Below, one piece after another: positions 1 through 9,793 of a stretch of DNA of 64,000 nucleotides (position 1 is the stretch's first letter; every line of letters begins with the position of its first letter). Source of the stretch: Clostridia bacterium (GTDB lineage Bacteria; Bacillota; Clostridia; Oscillospirales; CAG-272). A program made the position numbers and the translations under genes. The notes beneath the pieces were generated by a model. The model searched no databases. It worked only from the letters and a program-made list of their open reading frames with translations, and had not been told where the DNA came from. The DNA is taken from the NCBI GenBank assembly GCA_017420755.1, contig JAFQOG010000016.1, forward strand, positions 29,371 to 93,370, in the 5' to 3' direction.

Positions 1-664
1 AAGAGGCTTTATTAAGTCGTTTATGGCATTCGCTAGAACGATTTTGGCAATATTGCTTGCATGGTGCTTAAATCCACCGTTTGCAGGACTTTTAGAGGAA
101 AAATTTTTCTCCGAGATGTCGCAGGGATGGGTATATAACGCATTCGTTTCTACATACGACGGAGAGGGCGCATATAAGCTATATACGCTTTTCGATGGTA
201 TTCCCGAATGGTTTACTAACGCACTAATGCGTTCCGGTGTTGATGAGCAAACGGTTCAAAAATATTTTTATAGTGGAGAGAGCGCTCCAATCGAGGTAGT
301 AGAACAGCTTTCTGCTAGTCTTGGTGGACTTCTTTCATCTTTAATTTCAACAATTCTTGCGGTAATTATCATATTTGTAGTTGTTGAAATCGTACTACTG
401 CTTTTGGGATTGCTTCTCAATAAGGTAGGACAAATTCCAATTTTTAGATTTTTAAACATACTTCTCGGTGCAGCGATAGGAGTTGTGTTCTCAGCTGTAA
501 TCGTATTCTTGCTAACAGGTGCAATAATCTGGATCATAAGATTTGGCGCATCCTATAATGCAAATGTGTTTACCGAGTCATTAATTACGGATTCAATCTT
601 CTTAAATTTCGTAAACGAAAAGAATCTGTGGTCGATGCTTTCGGATCTTATTTTTGGAGCATAA
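1..664 (+). CDS. CvpA-like membrane protein, 5' end cut by window
   Basis: Integral membrane protein of the CvpA type; the family is linked to colicin V production and envelope integrity, with no defined reaction. The frame is open to the left edge, and the residues before the first ATG at 23 (R-G-F-I-K-S-F) match the R-L-G-F-V-K-S segment near the start of the paralogue at 819. The true start therefore lies before base 1 and the ATG at 23 is internal. Counting from that ATG, hydrophobic segments lie at roughly 1-22, 100-130 and 140-175, with a polar, probably outward-facing stretch between the first two. The gene ends in a hairpin terminator. I see no catalytic motif. Moderately sure of the family, very sure of the 5' truncation. 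Confidence 0.65.
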   Translation, partial: RGFIKSFMAFARTILAILLAWCLNPPFAGLLEEKFFSEMSQGWVYNAFVSTYDGEGAYKLYTLFDGIPEWFTNALMRSGVDEQTVQKYFYSGESAPIEVVEQLSASLGGLLSSLISTILAVIIIFVVVEIVLLLLGLLLNKVGQIPIFRFLNILLGAAIGVVFSAVIVFLLTGAIIWIIRFGASYNANVFTESLITDSIFLNFVNEKNLWSMLSDLIFGA

Positions 665-675
665 TAAAAAATAAA

Positions 676-712
676 AGATTTTCGCCCCTAAAAAGCGAAA
701 ATCTTTTTGTTT
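676..712 (+). terminator. Rho-independent terminator after first CvpA-like gene
   Basis: A 10-bp stem (AGATTTTCGC with GCGAAAATCT) is followed by a T-rich tract 12 bases after the stop codon. It separates the two CvpA-like genes into different transcripts. Confidence 0.8.
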
Positions 713-739
713 TAATGACACTTTATTTTGCACATACTA

Positions 740-768
740 TTGACAATTACAAAAAATAAATATATAAT
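740..768 (+). promoter_or_regulatory. Sigma-A promoter for second CvpA-like gene
   Basis: TTGACA (740-745) and TATAAT (763-768) are separated by 17 bases, both perfect consensus. The start codon at 819 follows an AAAGGAGAGG ribosome site at 796-805. Confidence 0.75.
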
Positions 769-818
769 TATTATGTATAGTTTTATTTAATCTTTAAAGG
801 AGAGGACAAATTTAAATT

Positions 819-1532
819 ATGGGAATTGTAATAGACATACTTTTACTAGCGATAGCAGTAATATTTATAATAAGACACGCTCGTCTTGGATTTGTTAAGT
901 CGGTGCTTAACTCACTCAAGGCTCTTCTCGCTATTGGACTCGCATTTTTACTACGCGTGCCCGTGGCAAGACTTTTTGATTCATGGTTTATGAACAAGGC
1001 TGTAACGCAATGGGTGTATGAATCGCTTAGCTCGTCAGCTATCGGCGCAGACCCCGCCTTTGACCTAGTTACTCTATATGAAACATGCCCAATGGCATAC
1101 AATGGATTGTTGTCATCATTTGGACTTGAAACAGAGGGTCTAGACGGACAAATCACAAACATCGAAAGCCTAAGTGATGAGGCAATAGTTGCCTTGTCAG
1201 AGAATATAGGCTCATCACTTTCGTATTTTTGCTCAATCGCATTAGCGCTTCTTGTGCTATTCGTGATTGCAATTATAGCTCTAACAATCGTTATTGCAGT
1301 TTTGGACCTAGTAACACGCTTGCCCGTACTCAACTTCCTAAACAGAGTACTCGGTGGAGTAATAGGCGTGGTTTGGGCAGCGCTCTTTGCATGGGCTCTT
1401 GGAACTGTTCTTACAGTAGTTTCAACCTTCTTGCCCGACCTTATCGGACAAAACGCAATCACCGATTCAATTATATTGGGACTCTTGGCTGATATTCAAG
1501 CGCTCAATATAATTCCGGGCTTATTCCAATAA
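819..1532 (+). CDS. CvpA family protein
   Basis: Second CvpA-like membrane protein, 237 residues. The N-terminal segment (about 3-47) is hydrophobic and carries the basic R-H-A-R-L-G-F turn typical of CvpA. A polar region of about 80 residues follows (50-130), then hydrophobic segments at about 132-160 and 168-200. It is an evident paralogue of the upstream gene, sharing the R-x-G-F-x-K-S motif and the L-x-F-L-N-x-x-L-G-x-x-I-G-V-V motif. It has its own consensus promoter and a strong ribosome site, and lies only 22 bases before the ClpE-like gene, so the two are probably co-transcribed. Function inferred from the family only. Confidence 0.7.
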   Translation: MGIVIDILLLAIAVIFIIRHARLGFVKSVLNSLKALLAIGLAFLLRVPVARLFDSWFMNKAVTQWVYESLSSSAIGADPAFDLVTLYETCPMAYNGLLSSFGLETEGLDGQITNIESLSDEAIVALSENIGSSLSYFCSIALALLVLFVIAIIALTIVIAVLDLVTRLPVLNFLNRVLGGVIGVVWAALFAWALGTVLTVVSTFLPDLIGQNAITDSIILGLLADIQALNIIPGLFQ

Positions 1533-1554
1533 TTAAGAAAAGGTATTTATTTCT

Positions 1555-3882
1555 ATGAAAATGTGCGCAAGATGCAATAAAAATCCGGCATCAGTTTTTA
1601 TAACAAGAATAGAAAACAACGAAACAAAGCAGGAATGGCTTTGCGTTCTTTGTGCTCAAAAGTTGGGACTTGTAAAGCCTGAGGATATATTTCGACAGGC
1701 AGGCATCACTCCTGAGGATGTCGATGATATGAAGCAGTTCTTTTCAAATCCCGAAATGCTAGCAGAGGCACTATCTGGCGAGGACGGAGATGGCTCCGAC
1801 TTTCCAACAATTGATTTCAACAAGCTTATGCGCGCAGCAGGCTTGTCCAATAATAACAATAACGCCGACACTCCCGCAAATGCCGAGGAAGGCTCTAGCG
1901 AGGGCGAGAATAATAAAAGAGATAGATCTCGCTCAACAAAAAAAGCTCCTCGTGAGCGTAAGCATCTTACGACATTCTGTCACAACCTAACCGCAGATGC
2001 GCTAAACGGAAGGCTTGATAGAATTGTCGGCAGAGAAAGAGAGCTTGAAAGGGTTATTCAAATCCTTAGCCGTCGCCAAAAAAACAATCCTTGCTTAATA
2101 GGTGAGCCGGGCGTAGGAAAAACCGCTATTGCTGAGGCACTAGCTCAAAGAATAGTTGACGGAAATGTTCCGTATAAGCTAAAAAATTGTGAGGTATTCT
2201 TAGTGGACCTTACAGCTCTTGTTGCCGGCACGCAGTTTAGAGGACAGTTTGAGGGAAGAATAAATGGTCTTATAAACGAGGTAAAGGAAGCAGGCAACAT
2301 CATTCTCGTAATAGACGAGGTTCATAATATCGTTGGCACAGGTAATTCCGAGGGAAGCATGAATGCAGCTAATATTCTAAAGCCCGCACTCTCTCGTGGA
2401 GAAATCCAAATTATCGGTGCAACAACAATGAGCGAGTATAGAAAATATATCGAAAAGGATTCTGCTCTTGAGCGTCGCTTCCAGCCTGTAAAGGTTGAAG
2501 AGCCATCAATTGATGAATGTATCGAAATGCTCAAGGGAATTAAACATTACTATGAGATTTATCATGGAGTAAAAATCCCTGACGATATTATCAAAACAGT
2601 TGTGGTAATGAGCGAAAGATATATCAATGATAGATTTTTGCCCGATAAGGCGATAGATATCATAGATGAGGCTTGCTCTCATATCGTTTTAAACTCTCCT
2701 CATATAAACGAGCGTCATTCGCTTATCGAAAGCCTTGCAAAAATTGATGCAGGACTTGAGGCTGTAAATGCCAAAATCACGGAGGGAGAGCCAACTGAGG
2801 CGGATTATAAGACCCTAGCAGAGCTAAAGGCATCTCGCTCTCAGCTTTTAATAGAAAAGAAAAGACTTGACGAGCTGTGCGAGGGAACTGAAATGACAGT
2901 TGCCGACATCGCAAATGTAATCGAAATTTGGACGGGAATTCCCGCAACTAATATCTCGGTTGATGAGCTCGGTCAGCTTGCAGGGCTTGAGGATAATATT
3001 AAGCTTAGAATAATAGGACAGGACGAGGCAGTATCGGCAGTATCTCGTGCAATACGCAGAAATAGAGCCGGCGTTGCAACTAAGCGTCGCCCCGTTTCAT
3101 TTGTATTTGCAGGACCAACAGGCGTCGGTAAAACGGAGCTTGTTAAAACTCTTGCAAATCAGCTTTTCAACACTCCGGATGCTTTAATTAGACTTGATAT
3201 GTCAGAGTTTATGGAAAAGCATTCTGTGTCAAAGATAATAGGAGCGCCTCCGGGCTATGTTGGCTATGACGAGGCAGGACAGCTTACCGAAAAAATAAGG
3301 CGTCGCCCTTATTCCGTAATCCTCTTTGACGAAATTGAAAAGGCTCATCCCGATGTTCTCAATGTTTTACTTCAAATTCTTGATGAGGGTAGAATTACCG
3401 ACTCTCAAGGAAGAGTAGTAAATTTTGAAAACACCGTCATTATTATGACAACAAACGCAGGCTCAACCGTAACCTCTAGCACCGCAGGCTTTGCCCAAGA
3501 GCAAAGCAAGCATGATGCAGACAAGACCCAAAAGGCATTGTCCGAGTTTATGCGCCCTGAGTTTATAAATAGAATTGACGAAATCATCACCTTCCGCTCT
3601 CTTGAGCTTGATGATTTCAAGCAAATCGCAAAAATAATGCTAAACGACCTAAAGGAAGCCCTTTTGGAAAGAAGTATCAGCCTCACCTACACAGACGAGG
3701 TATGCGATTTTGTAGCCGAAAAATCATATAGTCGTAAGTTTGGCGCAAGAAATATGCGTAGATTTATCCAAACAGAAATAGAGGATAGACTTGCAAATGC
3801 AATAATTTTTGAAAACAAGGCAAAAATCGAAGCCGCATCGCTAACAATTGAAAATGGCGAGCTAAAGCTTTCGTATATTTAA
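1555..3882 (+). CDS. clpE: ClpE-like ATP-dependent unfoldase with N-terminal zinc finger
   Basis: Class I Hsp100/Clp ATPase that would unfold substrates and feed them to ClpP in the cytoplasm. The 775 residues begin with a C4 zinc finger (C4-x2-C7 and C30-x2-C33), as in ClpE and McsA, in place of the usual double Clp_N repeat. A low-complexity Asn/Glu/Ser linker follows (about 98-130), then AAA+ domain 1 (Walker A GEPGVGKT at 183-190), a short middle region and AAA+ domain 2 (Walker A GPTGVGKT at 520-527), then a ClpB D2-small domain. An A-G-F tripeptide after Walker B of domain 2 sits where ClpC and ClpE have the ClpP-docking loop. No HrcA or CtsR site was noticed upstream. ClpC is the alternative name; the zinc finger favours ClpE. 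Confidence 0.85.
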   Translation: MKMCARCNKNPASVFITRIENNETKQEWLCVLCAQKLGLVKPEDIFRQAGITPEDVDDMKQFFSNPEMLAEALSGEDGDGSDFPTIDFNKLMRAAGLSNNNNNADTPANAEEGSSEGENNKRDRSRSTKKAPRERKHLTTFCHNLTADALNGRLDRIVGRERELERVIQILSRRQKNNPCLIGEPGVGKTAIAEALAQRIVDGNVPYKLKNCEVFLVDLTALVAGTQFRGQFEGRINGLINEVKEAGNIILVIDEVHNIVGTGNSEGSMNAANILKPALSRGEIQIIGATTMSEYRKYIEKDSALERRFQPVKVEEPSIDECIEMLKGIKHYYEIYHGVKIPDDIIKTVVVMSERYINDRFLPDKAIDIIDEACSHIVLNSPHINERHSLIESLAKIDAGLEAVNAKITEGEPTEADYKTLAELKASRSQLLIEKKRLDELCEGTEMTVADIANVIEIWTGIPATNISVDELGQLAGLEDNIKLRIIGQDEAVSAVSRAIRRNRAGVATKRRPVSFVFAGPTGVGKTELVKTLANQLFNTPDALIRLDMSEFMEKHSVSKIIGAPPGYVGYDEAGQLTEKIRRRPYSVILFDEIEKAHPDVLNVLLQILDEGRITDSQGRVVNFENTVIIMTTNAGSTVTSSTAGFAQEQSKHDADKTQKALSEFMRPEFINRIDEIITFRSLELDDFKQIAKIMLNDLKEALLERSISLTYTDEVCDFVAEKSYSRKFGARNMRRFIQTEIEDRLANAIIFENKAKIEAASLTIENGELKLSYI

Positions 3883-3891
3883 GGAGTGCTT

Positions 3892-5769
3892 ATGAAAAAA
3901 ATTGTATCGACCCTTCTCGCAATAATTTTTCTTCTGTCACAGCTCGCAATCGTATGCTTTGCAGAAGACCCAGAGCCGACACTTGAAAACATAGCAACAA
4001 ATGGTCTTGCATACTGCTCCAGTATGAAACATAGCAATTGGACCCCACCTAATACCATTAATGATGGAAAAAGCAACGATTGGCCGGGCTGGGAGCCTGC
4101 GTATCCATCAGTTCCACCAACAGAGAATACCTCTAAGGGATTCAACGGAGAATATTGCGGAATAAAATTCTTGAATAACGAGTACTATGAGGTTCATAAA
4201 ATCAATATGGTTATTGGACTTCATGCTCAATATCGCCAAAATGTTACATATACAATCAAGGCGCTAGTTGAGGGAGTATGGGAAACGATTGCAACCGTAA
4301 AGGACGAGCAATTCAAGCCTAACAACTACGACTCCTATGAGGATGCAATGGAAAATGATACTAGCAACTATCATATCCGTGCAGAGCATTCAATCGACCT
4401 TGACGAGCCGGTAAACACTAACAATGTAAGAATTATAGTTGATGGCTTTGCTAAAAATTATCCTGGTGGAGATGTTCTTATATTTCCATATATATATGAG
4501 GTTGAGCTTATAGGAAAAAGAGGCGAAACTCCCGACCTCTCACTTCCCGAAGGCGCAGAATTCTCATCAAATGCAGCTCATAACTCTATTCCTTATGCAT
4601 CAAGCTCTAAGGAGCTTGCATATCCCTTCCTTGCAATTGATAAAAACGAAGCAACCTCTTGGAAGCCGGGCAAGCTTGATGCTGGACAATTCCTTATGCT
4701 TGAGCTTGAAAAGGAATATACAGTTGATAAAATAACTCTTAATTTCGGTAGCACAGCTACTCCTGCTCAAAAGGCTAATAATGCACCATTTAAGCTTGAG
4801 GCTATGGTGAATGGTAATTGGCAAAAAATCGCAGATGGTAGCACCTATAACGAAGCGACAAATTCCTGTATTAGCGAATTTGCAATAGCTACACCTATCA
4901 AAACAAATAAAGTAAGAGTTGTTTTTGAGCAGGCGCTTAAATCCGCCCCGTCAGTATACGAATTTGAGGTCAATATTGTTGGAGAAAGAACCTATTATTT
5001 GCAAACAAAGTTTACCGCATTCCAAAAGCAGTCCTCTGCAAAGGGAAATCTTGCAATTTTAGGTACAGCCTACGCAAGTGCAAATCTTCTCCCGTATTCA
5101 GAACCATCATTTATCAATGACGGTCGAATTCTAAAGACATCAAGCGTTTGGTTTGGTGGTACAATTGATATTCCTGTAAGCTGTGGAGTAAAGCTTGATA
5201 AGGCATATACAATAAACAAAGTTGCTGTATATTGTGCTGAGCCATCAAACATCGGCACAGATGTTACAAGCTTTAATATCATCGCTAAGGTTGATGGTAA
5301 GGATCAAATTGTTGCAACGGGTAAATCCTATGATCCTAACAATATCGTGGAAAATAGCGAGTCAAGATATACTACAATTTATACGCTTGATGGTGGTGTC
5401 ACAACCGACGATATTAGAATTGAATTTACAAGAGGAGGTAGCACAATTCCAAATGTGCTAGAGCTTGAAATTTATTCTGATACAACATTCCCATCTGCCT
5501 TTGATGGATACCCAACAGAGCTTATTGCACCAACCTATACCGCAGTTGAGAATAATAATTCTGAGCCTAATACAAACACAGGCAACGACAAAAACGAGGA
5601 TAATAACAGTCTTCCTATCATAATCGGCGTTTCAGCTGTTATGGTTGTGGCAGTTGGTTGCTCAGTTGGAGCTATTATTATAATAAATAGAAAGAAAAAG
5701 AACCCTAGCATCTCTAAGCCAAGCACAGAGGATGCTAACGCCTCAAATGATGAGGAAAATAAACAATGA
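3892..5769 (+). CDS. Membrane-anchored surface protein with F5/8 type C-like domains
   Basis: Probable carbohydrate- or surface-binding exoprotein of 625 residues. The ATG at 3892 is chosen over an in-frame GTG at 3886 because the AAGGAG site (3881-3886) overlaps the latter. A signal peptide spans about residues 1-25, ending F-A-E. Three discoidin/F5/8C-like beta-sandwich segments follow, at about 28-210, 215-365 and 375-540, each with the N-I-A/A-x-S-x ... N-D-G or I-D-x-N pattern of CBM32-type domains. An Asn/Glu-rich linker leads to one transmembrane helix at about 574-594 and a basic then polar cytoplasmic tail. No LPXTG signal or catalytic domain is visible. It begins 9 bases after the ClpE-like stop codon and probably shares its transcript. 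Ligand unknown. Confidence 0.65.
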   Translation: MKKIVSTLLAIIFLLSQLAIVCFAEDPEPTLENIATNGLAYCSSMKHSNWTPPNTINDGKSNDWPGWEPAYPSVPPTENTSKGFNGEYCGIKFLNNEYYEVHKINMVIGLHAQYRQNVTYTIKALVEGVWETIATVKDEQFKPNNYDSYEDAMENDTSNYHIRAEHSIDLDEPVNTNNVRIIVDGFAKNYPGGDVLIFPYIYEVELIGKRGETPDLSLPEGAEFSSNAAHNSIPYASSSKELAYPFLAIDKNEATSWKPGKLDAGQFLMLELEKEYTVDKITLNFGSTATPAQKANNAPFKLEAMVNGNWQKIADGSTYNEATNSCISEFAIATPIKTNKVRVVFEQALKSAPSVYEFEVNIVGERTYYLQTKFTAFQKQSSAKGNLAILGTAYASANLLPYSEPSFINDGRILKTSSVWFGGTIDIPVSCGVKLDKAYTINKVAVYCAEPSNIGTDVTSFNIIAKVDGKDQIVATGKSYDPNNIVENSESRYTTIYTLDGGVTTDDIRIEFTRGGSTIPNVLELEIYSDTTFPSAFDGYPTELIAPTYTAVENNNSEPNTNTGNDKNEDNNSLPIIIGVSAVMVVAVGCSVGAIIIINRKKKNPSISKPSTEDANASNDEENKQ

Positions 5770-5794
5770 CACAAAAAGAGGTTTAATTTTAAAA

Positions 5795-7234
5795 ATGGCA
5801 AACGACAATAAGAAAATGGTAGAGCAAATCACCTCAATGGATGTTGATTTTGCTCAATGGTACACAGATATAGTTAAAAAGGCGGACCTTATCGACTATT
5901 CAAGCGTTAAGGGCTGTATGATAATTCGCCCATACGGATATGCAATTTGGGAAAATATTCAAAAATTGCTTGATGCTCGCTTTAAAGCAACAGGCGTTGA
6001 GAATATTTATATGCCAATGTTCATTCCTGAAAGCCTTTTGAATAAGGAAAAGGCTCATGTTGAGGGCTTTGCCCCCGAGGTTGCATGGGTAACTCATGGC
6101 GGTAGCGAAAGACTAACAGAGCGTCTTTGTGTTCGCCCAACCTCAGAAACACTTTTCTGTGAGCATTATGCAAATATAATAAGATCCTATCGTGACCTAC
6201 CAAAGCTCTATAATCAATGGTGTAGCGTTGTAAGATGGGAAAAAACAACCCGTCCATTCCTTCGTAGCCGTGAATTCTTGTGGCAAGAGGGACACACAAT
6301 GCACGCAACAGCAGAAGAGGCAGAGAAGGAAACACTTCAAATGCTCGGCGTTTATGCAGATTTCTTTGAAAGCGATCTTGGAATCCCTGTTCTCAAGGGT
6401 AAAAAGACCGATAAGGAAAAGTTCGCAGGCGCTGTTGCAACCTATACTGTCGAGGCTCTAATGCACGACGGAAAGGCACTTCAGGGTGGAACATCTCATA
6501 ACTTTGGTGATGGCTTTGCAAGAGCATTTGGTATTCAATATCTCGATAGAGATAACACTCTCAAATTCTGTCATCAAACCTCGTGGGGAGTTTCTACAAG
6601 AATTATAGGCGCTATAATCATGACACATGGTGACGATAACGGACTTGTATTGCCACCTGCAGTTGCTCCAATCCAAGTGGTTGTTATTCCTTGCGCACAG
6701 CATAAGCCCGGTGTTATCGAAAAGGCAACAGAGGTTTATAACAAGGTAAGCACCTTTGCAAGAGCAAAAATTGACACGAGCGATAACTCGCCGGGCTGGA
6801 AATATGCCGAGTACGAAATGAAGGGCGTTCCTGTTCGTCTTGAAATAGGACCTCGCGATATTGAGGCAAATCAATGTGTTCTTGTTCGCCGTGATACAAG
6901 AGAGAAGAAGGTTATATCTCTTGACAATCTTGAAAGTGAAATTACCGCGCTTCTTTCGGATATTACAGCATCACTATATAAGAGAGCCTCAGAGAACAGA
7001 AGCAACAGAACCTACACCGAAACAGAGCTTGATGCCTTCATTAATACCGCAAAAACCAAGTCCGGTTATATTAGGGCTCATTGGTGTGGTGACGAGGCAT
7101 GCGAGCTAAAGCTCAAGGAAGTAGCAGATGTTACATCTCGTTGTATGCCATTTGATGAACAGGGCGAGGACGGCACATGTATTTGCTGTGGCAAGCCAAC
7201 TAAAACGATGGTTTATTGGGGAAAAGCATACTAA
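5795..7234 (+). CDS. proS: Prolyl-tRNA synthetase, type 3 (archaeal/eukaryote-like)
   Basis: Class II aminoacyl-tRNA synthetase that charges tRNA-Pro with proline. The start is the ATG at 5795 (M-A-N-D-N-K-K), preceded by AAAGAGG; an upstream ATG at 5732 lies inside the preceding gene. The 479 residues lack the editing insertion of the long bacterial form. Motif 2 is visible in [11 protein letters not shown], and motif 3 in the [10 protein letters not shown] region. An anticodon-binding domain follows (A-P-I-Q-V-V-V-I-P), then a C-terminal zinc domain with clustered cysteines, and the protein ends in a conserved Tyr. This is the form many Clostridia carry. No T-box leader is present upstream. 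Confidence 0.95.
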   Translation: MANDNKKMVEQITSMDVDFAQWYTDIVKKADLIDYSSVKGCMIIRPYGYAIWENIQKLLDARFKATGVENIYMPMFIPESLLNKEKAHVEGFAPEVAWVTHGGSERLTERLCVRPTSETLFCEHYANIIRSYRDLPKLYNQWCSVVRWEKTTRPFLRSREFLWQEGHTMHATAEEAEKETLQMLGVYADFFESDLGIPVLKGKKTDKEKFAGAVATYTVEALMHDGKALQGGTSHNFGDGFARAFGIQYLDRDNTLKFCHQTSWGVSTRIIGAIIMTHGDDNGLVLPPAVAPIQVVVIPCAQHKPGVIEKATEVYNKVSTFARAKIDTSDNSPGWKYAEYEMKGVPVRLEIGPRDIEANQCVLVRRDTREKKVISLDNLESEITALLSDITASLYKRASENRSNRTYTETELDAFINTAKTKSGYIRAHWCGDEACELKLKEVADVTSRCMPFDEQGEDGTCICCGKPTKTMVYWGKAY

Positions 7235-7312
7235 AATATCTCAAAAATACCAATATTTTGCACTACTTAACAAAAAATTTATAATTTAGTATAAAAAAAG
7301 TATAAAAACATC

Positions 7313-7342
7313 TTGTTTTTTTGTACAACATTATGATATAAT
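7313..7342 (+). promoter_or_regulatory. Promoter for solute-binding lipoprotein gene
   Basis: TTGTTT (7313-7318) and TATAAT (7337-7342) with an 18-base spacer, about 50 bases before the start codon. Confidence 0.45.
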
Positions 7343-7392
7343 ATCTATGGCGAAATATGCTAATTGGAAAAATTATTAGGAGGTAAAGAATT

Positions 7393-8958
7393 TTGAAAAA
7401 GATTTTCGCACTTTTGCTAATCTTGTGCATGCTTCTTCCTGCAGTTGTTTCTTGTAAAGGAAATGAAGAAACATCATCTTCAGAAGAAAGCTCATCAAGC
7501 GAGTCTTCATCAACCACTGAATCTGGTGGCGACGAAGAATCTGGTGGCGATGAAACAAACCCAAATCCAGGCGAAGAAAAGCCAAAGTTTAGCTCAAAAG
7601 ACACAGTTCTTCCTAACTGGAGTGGCAAAACACTAAATGTTCTTGCAACCAGATATGGAGACACAGCAGGCGCACCATGGGGACAAATGGAGCTCAATCC
7701 AGCAGCCTTTGGTGAAACAATCAACGCGGCATTTAATACTCGTCAAGCAAAGATTTTGGAGCTTTATGGCGTAACTGTTGAATGGCAGGACGCTAACGCT
7801 AACCAAACAATTTATGACGATCTATCTACCGCAATGACATCTAAGGATACTCACTATGAGATTGCTATTCCTCGTGCTCACGAGGTTCAGGCTCTTGTTC
7901 AAAACGGTCTTGTTTTGGATATGGCTCAAAGTGATTACCTAACATTCACAAAGAACGATTACTTCAGCGATGCTGCATATGAGGCATTCACAGTAGCTGG
8001 TAGAACTATGTTCGCAGCTGGTGGCTTTGACTTCTCAGACGACCAAACAGCATACATGCTCTTCTATAACAAGGAGCTTGCTGCTGAATACGGCGTTGAG
8101 GACCTTTACTCAGCAGTAAAGGACGGCACATGGACCTTTGACACCTTGAGAAACCTCTCAAGACTTGTTCAAAAGGACGATGGAGACCTAACTCCTGACG
8201 ATGACGATACATACGGATTTGCGACAAAGAACCTTGGTCGTTTCTATGCATACGCAGGTATTAAGGAAGCTTATGTTGACCCGGATACAGGCGAATACAC
8301 AGTAACTCTTAACAAGGATCCTGCAAAGGTAAAGAAGGTTGTTGAAAATATTATAGAGGTTGTTAAGGGCACAAAATGGGCTCGTCACGGCCAAGACCCA
8401 GACGGAGTTAACGGTTGGGGCGGAAGCTGGGGTGGCAATGCTACTACAGCCTTCAACGACAAGAGAATTCTCTTCTTTGAAGAGGTTGCACAACAGATCG
8501 ATAACATGAGCACAATTACATTTGAGCTCGGTGTTCTTCCTTTCCCAAAGCTTGACACAGATCAAGATAGATACTACTCACCAACAACAGTAGTACAAAC
8601 CACATTCATTTGTGCTCCACAGTGCACAAGCGATAAGGATATGTCATTCTACTTCGTAGATGTTCTTTCATGGACAGGACAAGAGTATGTAATTCCTGCT
8701 TATCAAGCAAAGCTTGAGGCTGCTGTTGCCGGCGAAGAGGATATGGAAATCTTCAACGACTACATTTTCAAGAGCCTAACTTATGATGTAGGTGCTATTA
8801 CATGTAGCTGGAACGGACTTCTTACCGATGTAATTAATAAGTCATATGCTAACGGTACAGATAACTTTACCGAGCTTTACGACCAATCACAAGAGCAAGC
8901 TAAGCTCACAGTTGGTACATGGAATGACGCTTGGAACTCATATTTCGAGGTTAATTAA
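7393..8958 (+). CDS. Extracellular solute-binding lipoprotein (ABC, family 1)
   Basis: Secreted, lipid-anchored binding protein of a probable carbohydrate ABC importer, 521 residues. The start is a TTG at 7393 behind a near-ideal AGGAGGT site at 7380-7386. The signal peptide ends in a lipobox (V-V-S-C, Cys about residue 21), then a Ser/Glu/Gly-rich spacer to about residue 62. The mature part has the type 1 binding-protein layout: L-N-V-L-A-T early strand, F-Y-N-K-E-L around the hinge region, and many Trp and aromatic residues suited to sugar stacking. No permease or ATPase genes flank it and it is closed by its own terminator, so it is an orphan that must use a transporter encoded elsewhere. 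Ligand unknown. Confidence 0.8.
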   Translation: MKKIFALLLILCMLLPAVVSCKGNEETSSSEESSSSESSSTTESGGDEESGGDETNPNPGEEKPKFSSKDTVLPNWSGKTLNVLATRYGDTAGAPWGQMELNPAAFGETINAAFNTRQAKILELYGVTVEWQDANANQTIYDDLSTAMTSKDTHYEIAIPRAHEVQALVQNGLVLDMAQSDYLTFTKNDYFSDAAYEAFTVAGRTMFAAGGFDFSDDQTAYMLFYNKELAAEYGVEDLYSAVKDGTWTFDTLRNLSRLVQKDDGDLTPDDDDTYGFATKNLGRFYAYAGIKEAYVDPDTGEYTVTLNKDPAKVKKVVENIIEVVKGTKWARHGQDPDGVNGWGGSWGGNATTAFNDKRILFFEEVAQQIDNMSTITFELGVLPFPKLDTDQDRYYSPTTVVQTTFICAPQCTSDKDMSFYFVDVLSWTGQEYVIPAYQAKLEAAVAGEEDMEIFNDYIFKSLTYDVGAITCSWNGLLTDVINKSYANGTDNFTELYDQSQEQAKLTVGTWNDAWNSYFEVN

Positions 8959-8978
8959 TTACTAATCCAATAAAAATA

Positions 8979-9009
8979 AAAATCACCGACTCTGTCGGTG
9001 ATTTTTTTC
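8979..9009 (+). terminator. Terminator after solute-binding protein gene
   Basis: Stem AAATCACCGAC/GTCGGTGATTT with a TCT loop, followed by a run of T. Confidence 0.85.
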
Positions 9010-9013
9010 GCTA

Positions 9014-9050
9014 AAAAAGCAAGCTATGATTTTTCCATAGCTTGCTTTTT
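9014..9050 (-). terminator. Terminator for FNT transporter gene
   Basis: A 15-bp perfect stem (AAAAAGCAAGCTATG and its complement) ends 4 bases from the FNT stop codon. Read on the minus strand it finishes in a T run. Confidence 0.85.
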
Positions 9051-9053
9051 AGA

Positions 9054-9662
9054 TTATTCCTTTACAAATTTCTTTACAAATGGAACGAGCATTCCACCAA
9101 GTGCATTGCCGAGAATAACTATTAGAATAAATAGTAGATATTCAAACGAAAATGCTCTTGCTACTGCAAAATAAAACATATCTGCAATTGAGTGCTCAAA
9201 CCCACAAAGAATGAAAACAGGAACGCAGAACACAATGCCTGCAATGGATTTGTGAAGCTTGTAAATATGTACAGCAGTGTACATTAAAATACCGCACATA
9301 AACGCAAGGAAGAACACACCACCAAGATTGAGGTCAAGCTTGCTCTGACACATACCCTTAGCAAATTCATGCACAGAGGGCAAAGCATAGCTAACAAGAA
9401 CACCACCAAGCGTAGCTCCTATAAAGTTTCCGCCAAGCCCACAAAGAAGGGATAAAATAGCCTTTTTGGAGTAGTCCTCTACAATGTAGCCAACCTTTCC
9501 TGTAAACAGGAACAAGCCAAGCATACAAATAGAGAGAAGCGCAACCGCAAAGAAAATAGATCCCATGATTTTATTTCCCGATATGGCAACAGAAATGAAT
9601 ACAGTTCCGCCAATGGAAATAAAAGCGCCGGCAAGAAGCGAGTTTAGAAACGCATTTTTCAT
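9054..9662 (-). CDS. Formate/nitrite transporter (FNT) family channel
   Basis: Inner-membrane channel for small monovalent anions such as formate or nitrite. The start is the ATG at 9662 with AAAGGAG just upstream; an earlier in-frame TTG overlaps that site. The protein has 202 residues and about six hydrophobic segments. FNT hallmarks are visible: L-F-T-G after the second helix, G-F-E-H-S-I-A-D-M, and G-N-A-L-G-G near the C-terminus. At 202 residues it is shorter than the usual 250-280, with short loops and termini, but no key segment looks missing. It is divergent from the alpha-galactosidase gene with a separate promoter. In a fermenter formate is the likely substrate, by inference. Confidence 0.85.
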   Translation of the reverse strand: MKNAFLNSLLAGAFISIGGTVFISVAISGNKIMGSIFFAVALLSICMLGLFLFTGKVGYIVEDYSKKAILSLLCGLGGNFIGATLGGVLVSYALPSVHEFAKGMCQSKLDLNLGGVFFLAFMCGILMYTAVHIYKLHKSIAGIVFCVPVFILCGFEHSIADMFYFAVARAFSFEYLLFILIVILGNALGGMLVPFVKKFVKE

Positions 9663-9698
9663 AGCTTCTCCTTTCAATATAAGTCATATAGTGAATAT

Positions 9699-9727
9699 AT
9701 TCTACCATAAATATTATATAATTTCAA
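9699..9727 (-). promoter_or_regulatory. Promoter for FNT gene
   Basis: On the minus strand: TTGAAA (9722-9727), 17-base spacer, TAGAAT (9699-9704), with TG one base before the -10 (extended -10). Confidence 0.6.
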
Positions 9728-9735
9728 TAAATATA

Positions 9736-9764
9736 TTGAAGATTTTAATAATATATGGTAAAAT
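9736..9764 (+). promoter_or_regulatory. Promoter for alpha-galactosidase gene
   Basis: TTGAAG (9736-9741), 17-base spacer, TAAAAT (9759-9764), extended TG. Its position rules out the in-frame ATG at 9755 as a start, since that would lie within the promoter. Confidence 0.55.
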
Positions 9765-9793
9765 TAAAGAAAAAATATATAACGGAGCATATT

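Noticed and set aside
812-1462. Long antisense open frame (216 codons) opposite the second CvpA-like gene
   Set aside because: No ribosome site, composition of a shadow (Ser/Thr/Ile/Arg-rich), and it lies fully opposite a gene with a consensus promoter.
5770-5794. T-box riboswitch ahead of proS
   Set aside because: Only 25 bases separate the genes; no T-box sequence or antiterminator is possible here.
5732-5794. Upstream ATG extension of ProRS
   Set aside because: It lies inside the preceding gene and has no ribosome site; the family start fits the ATG at 5795.
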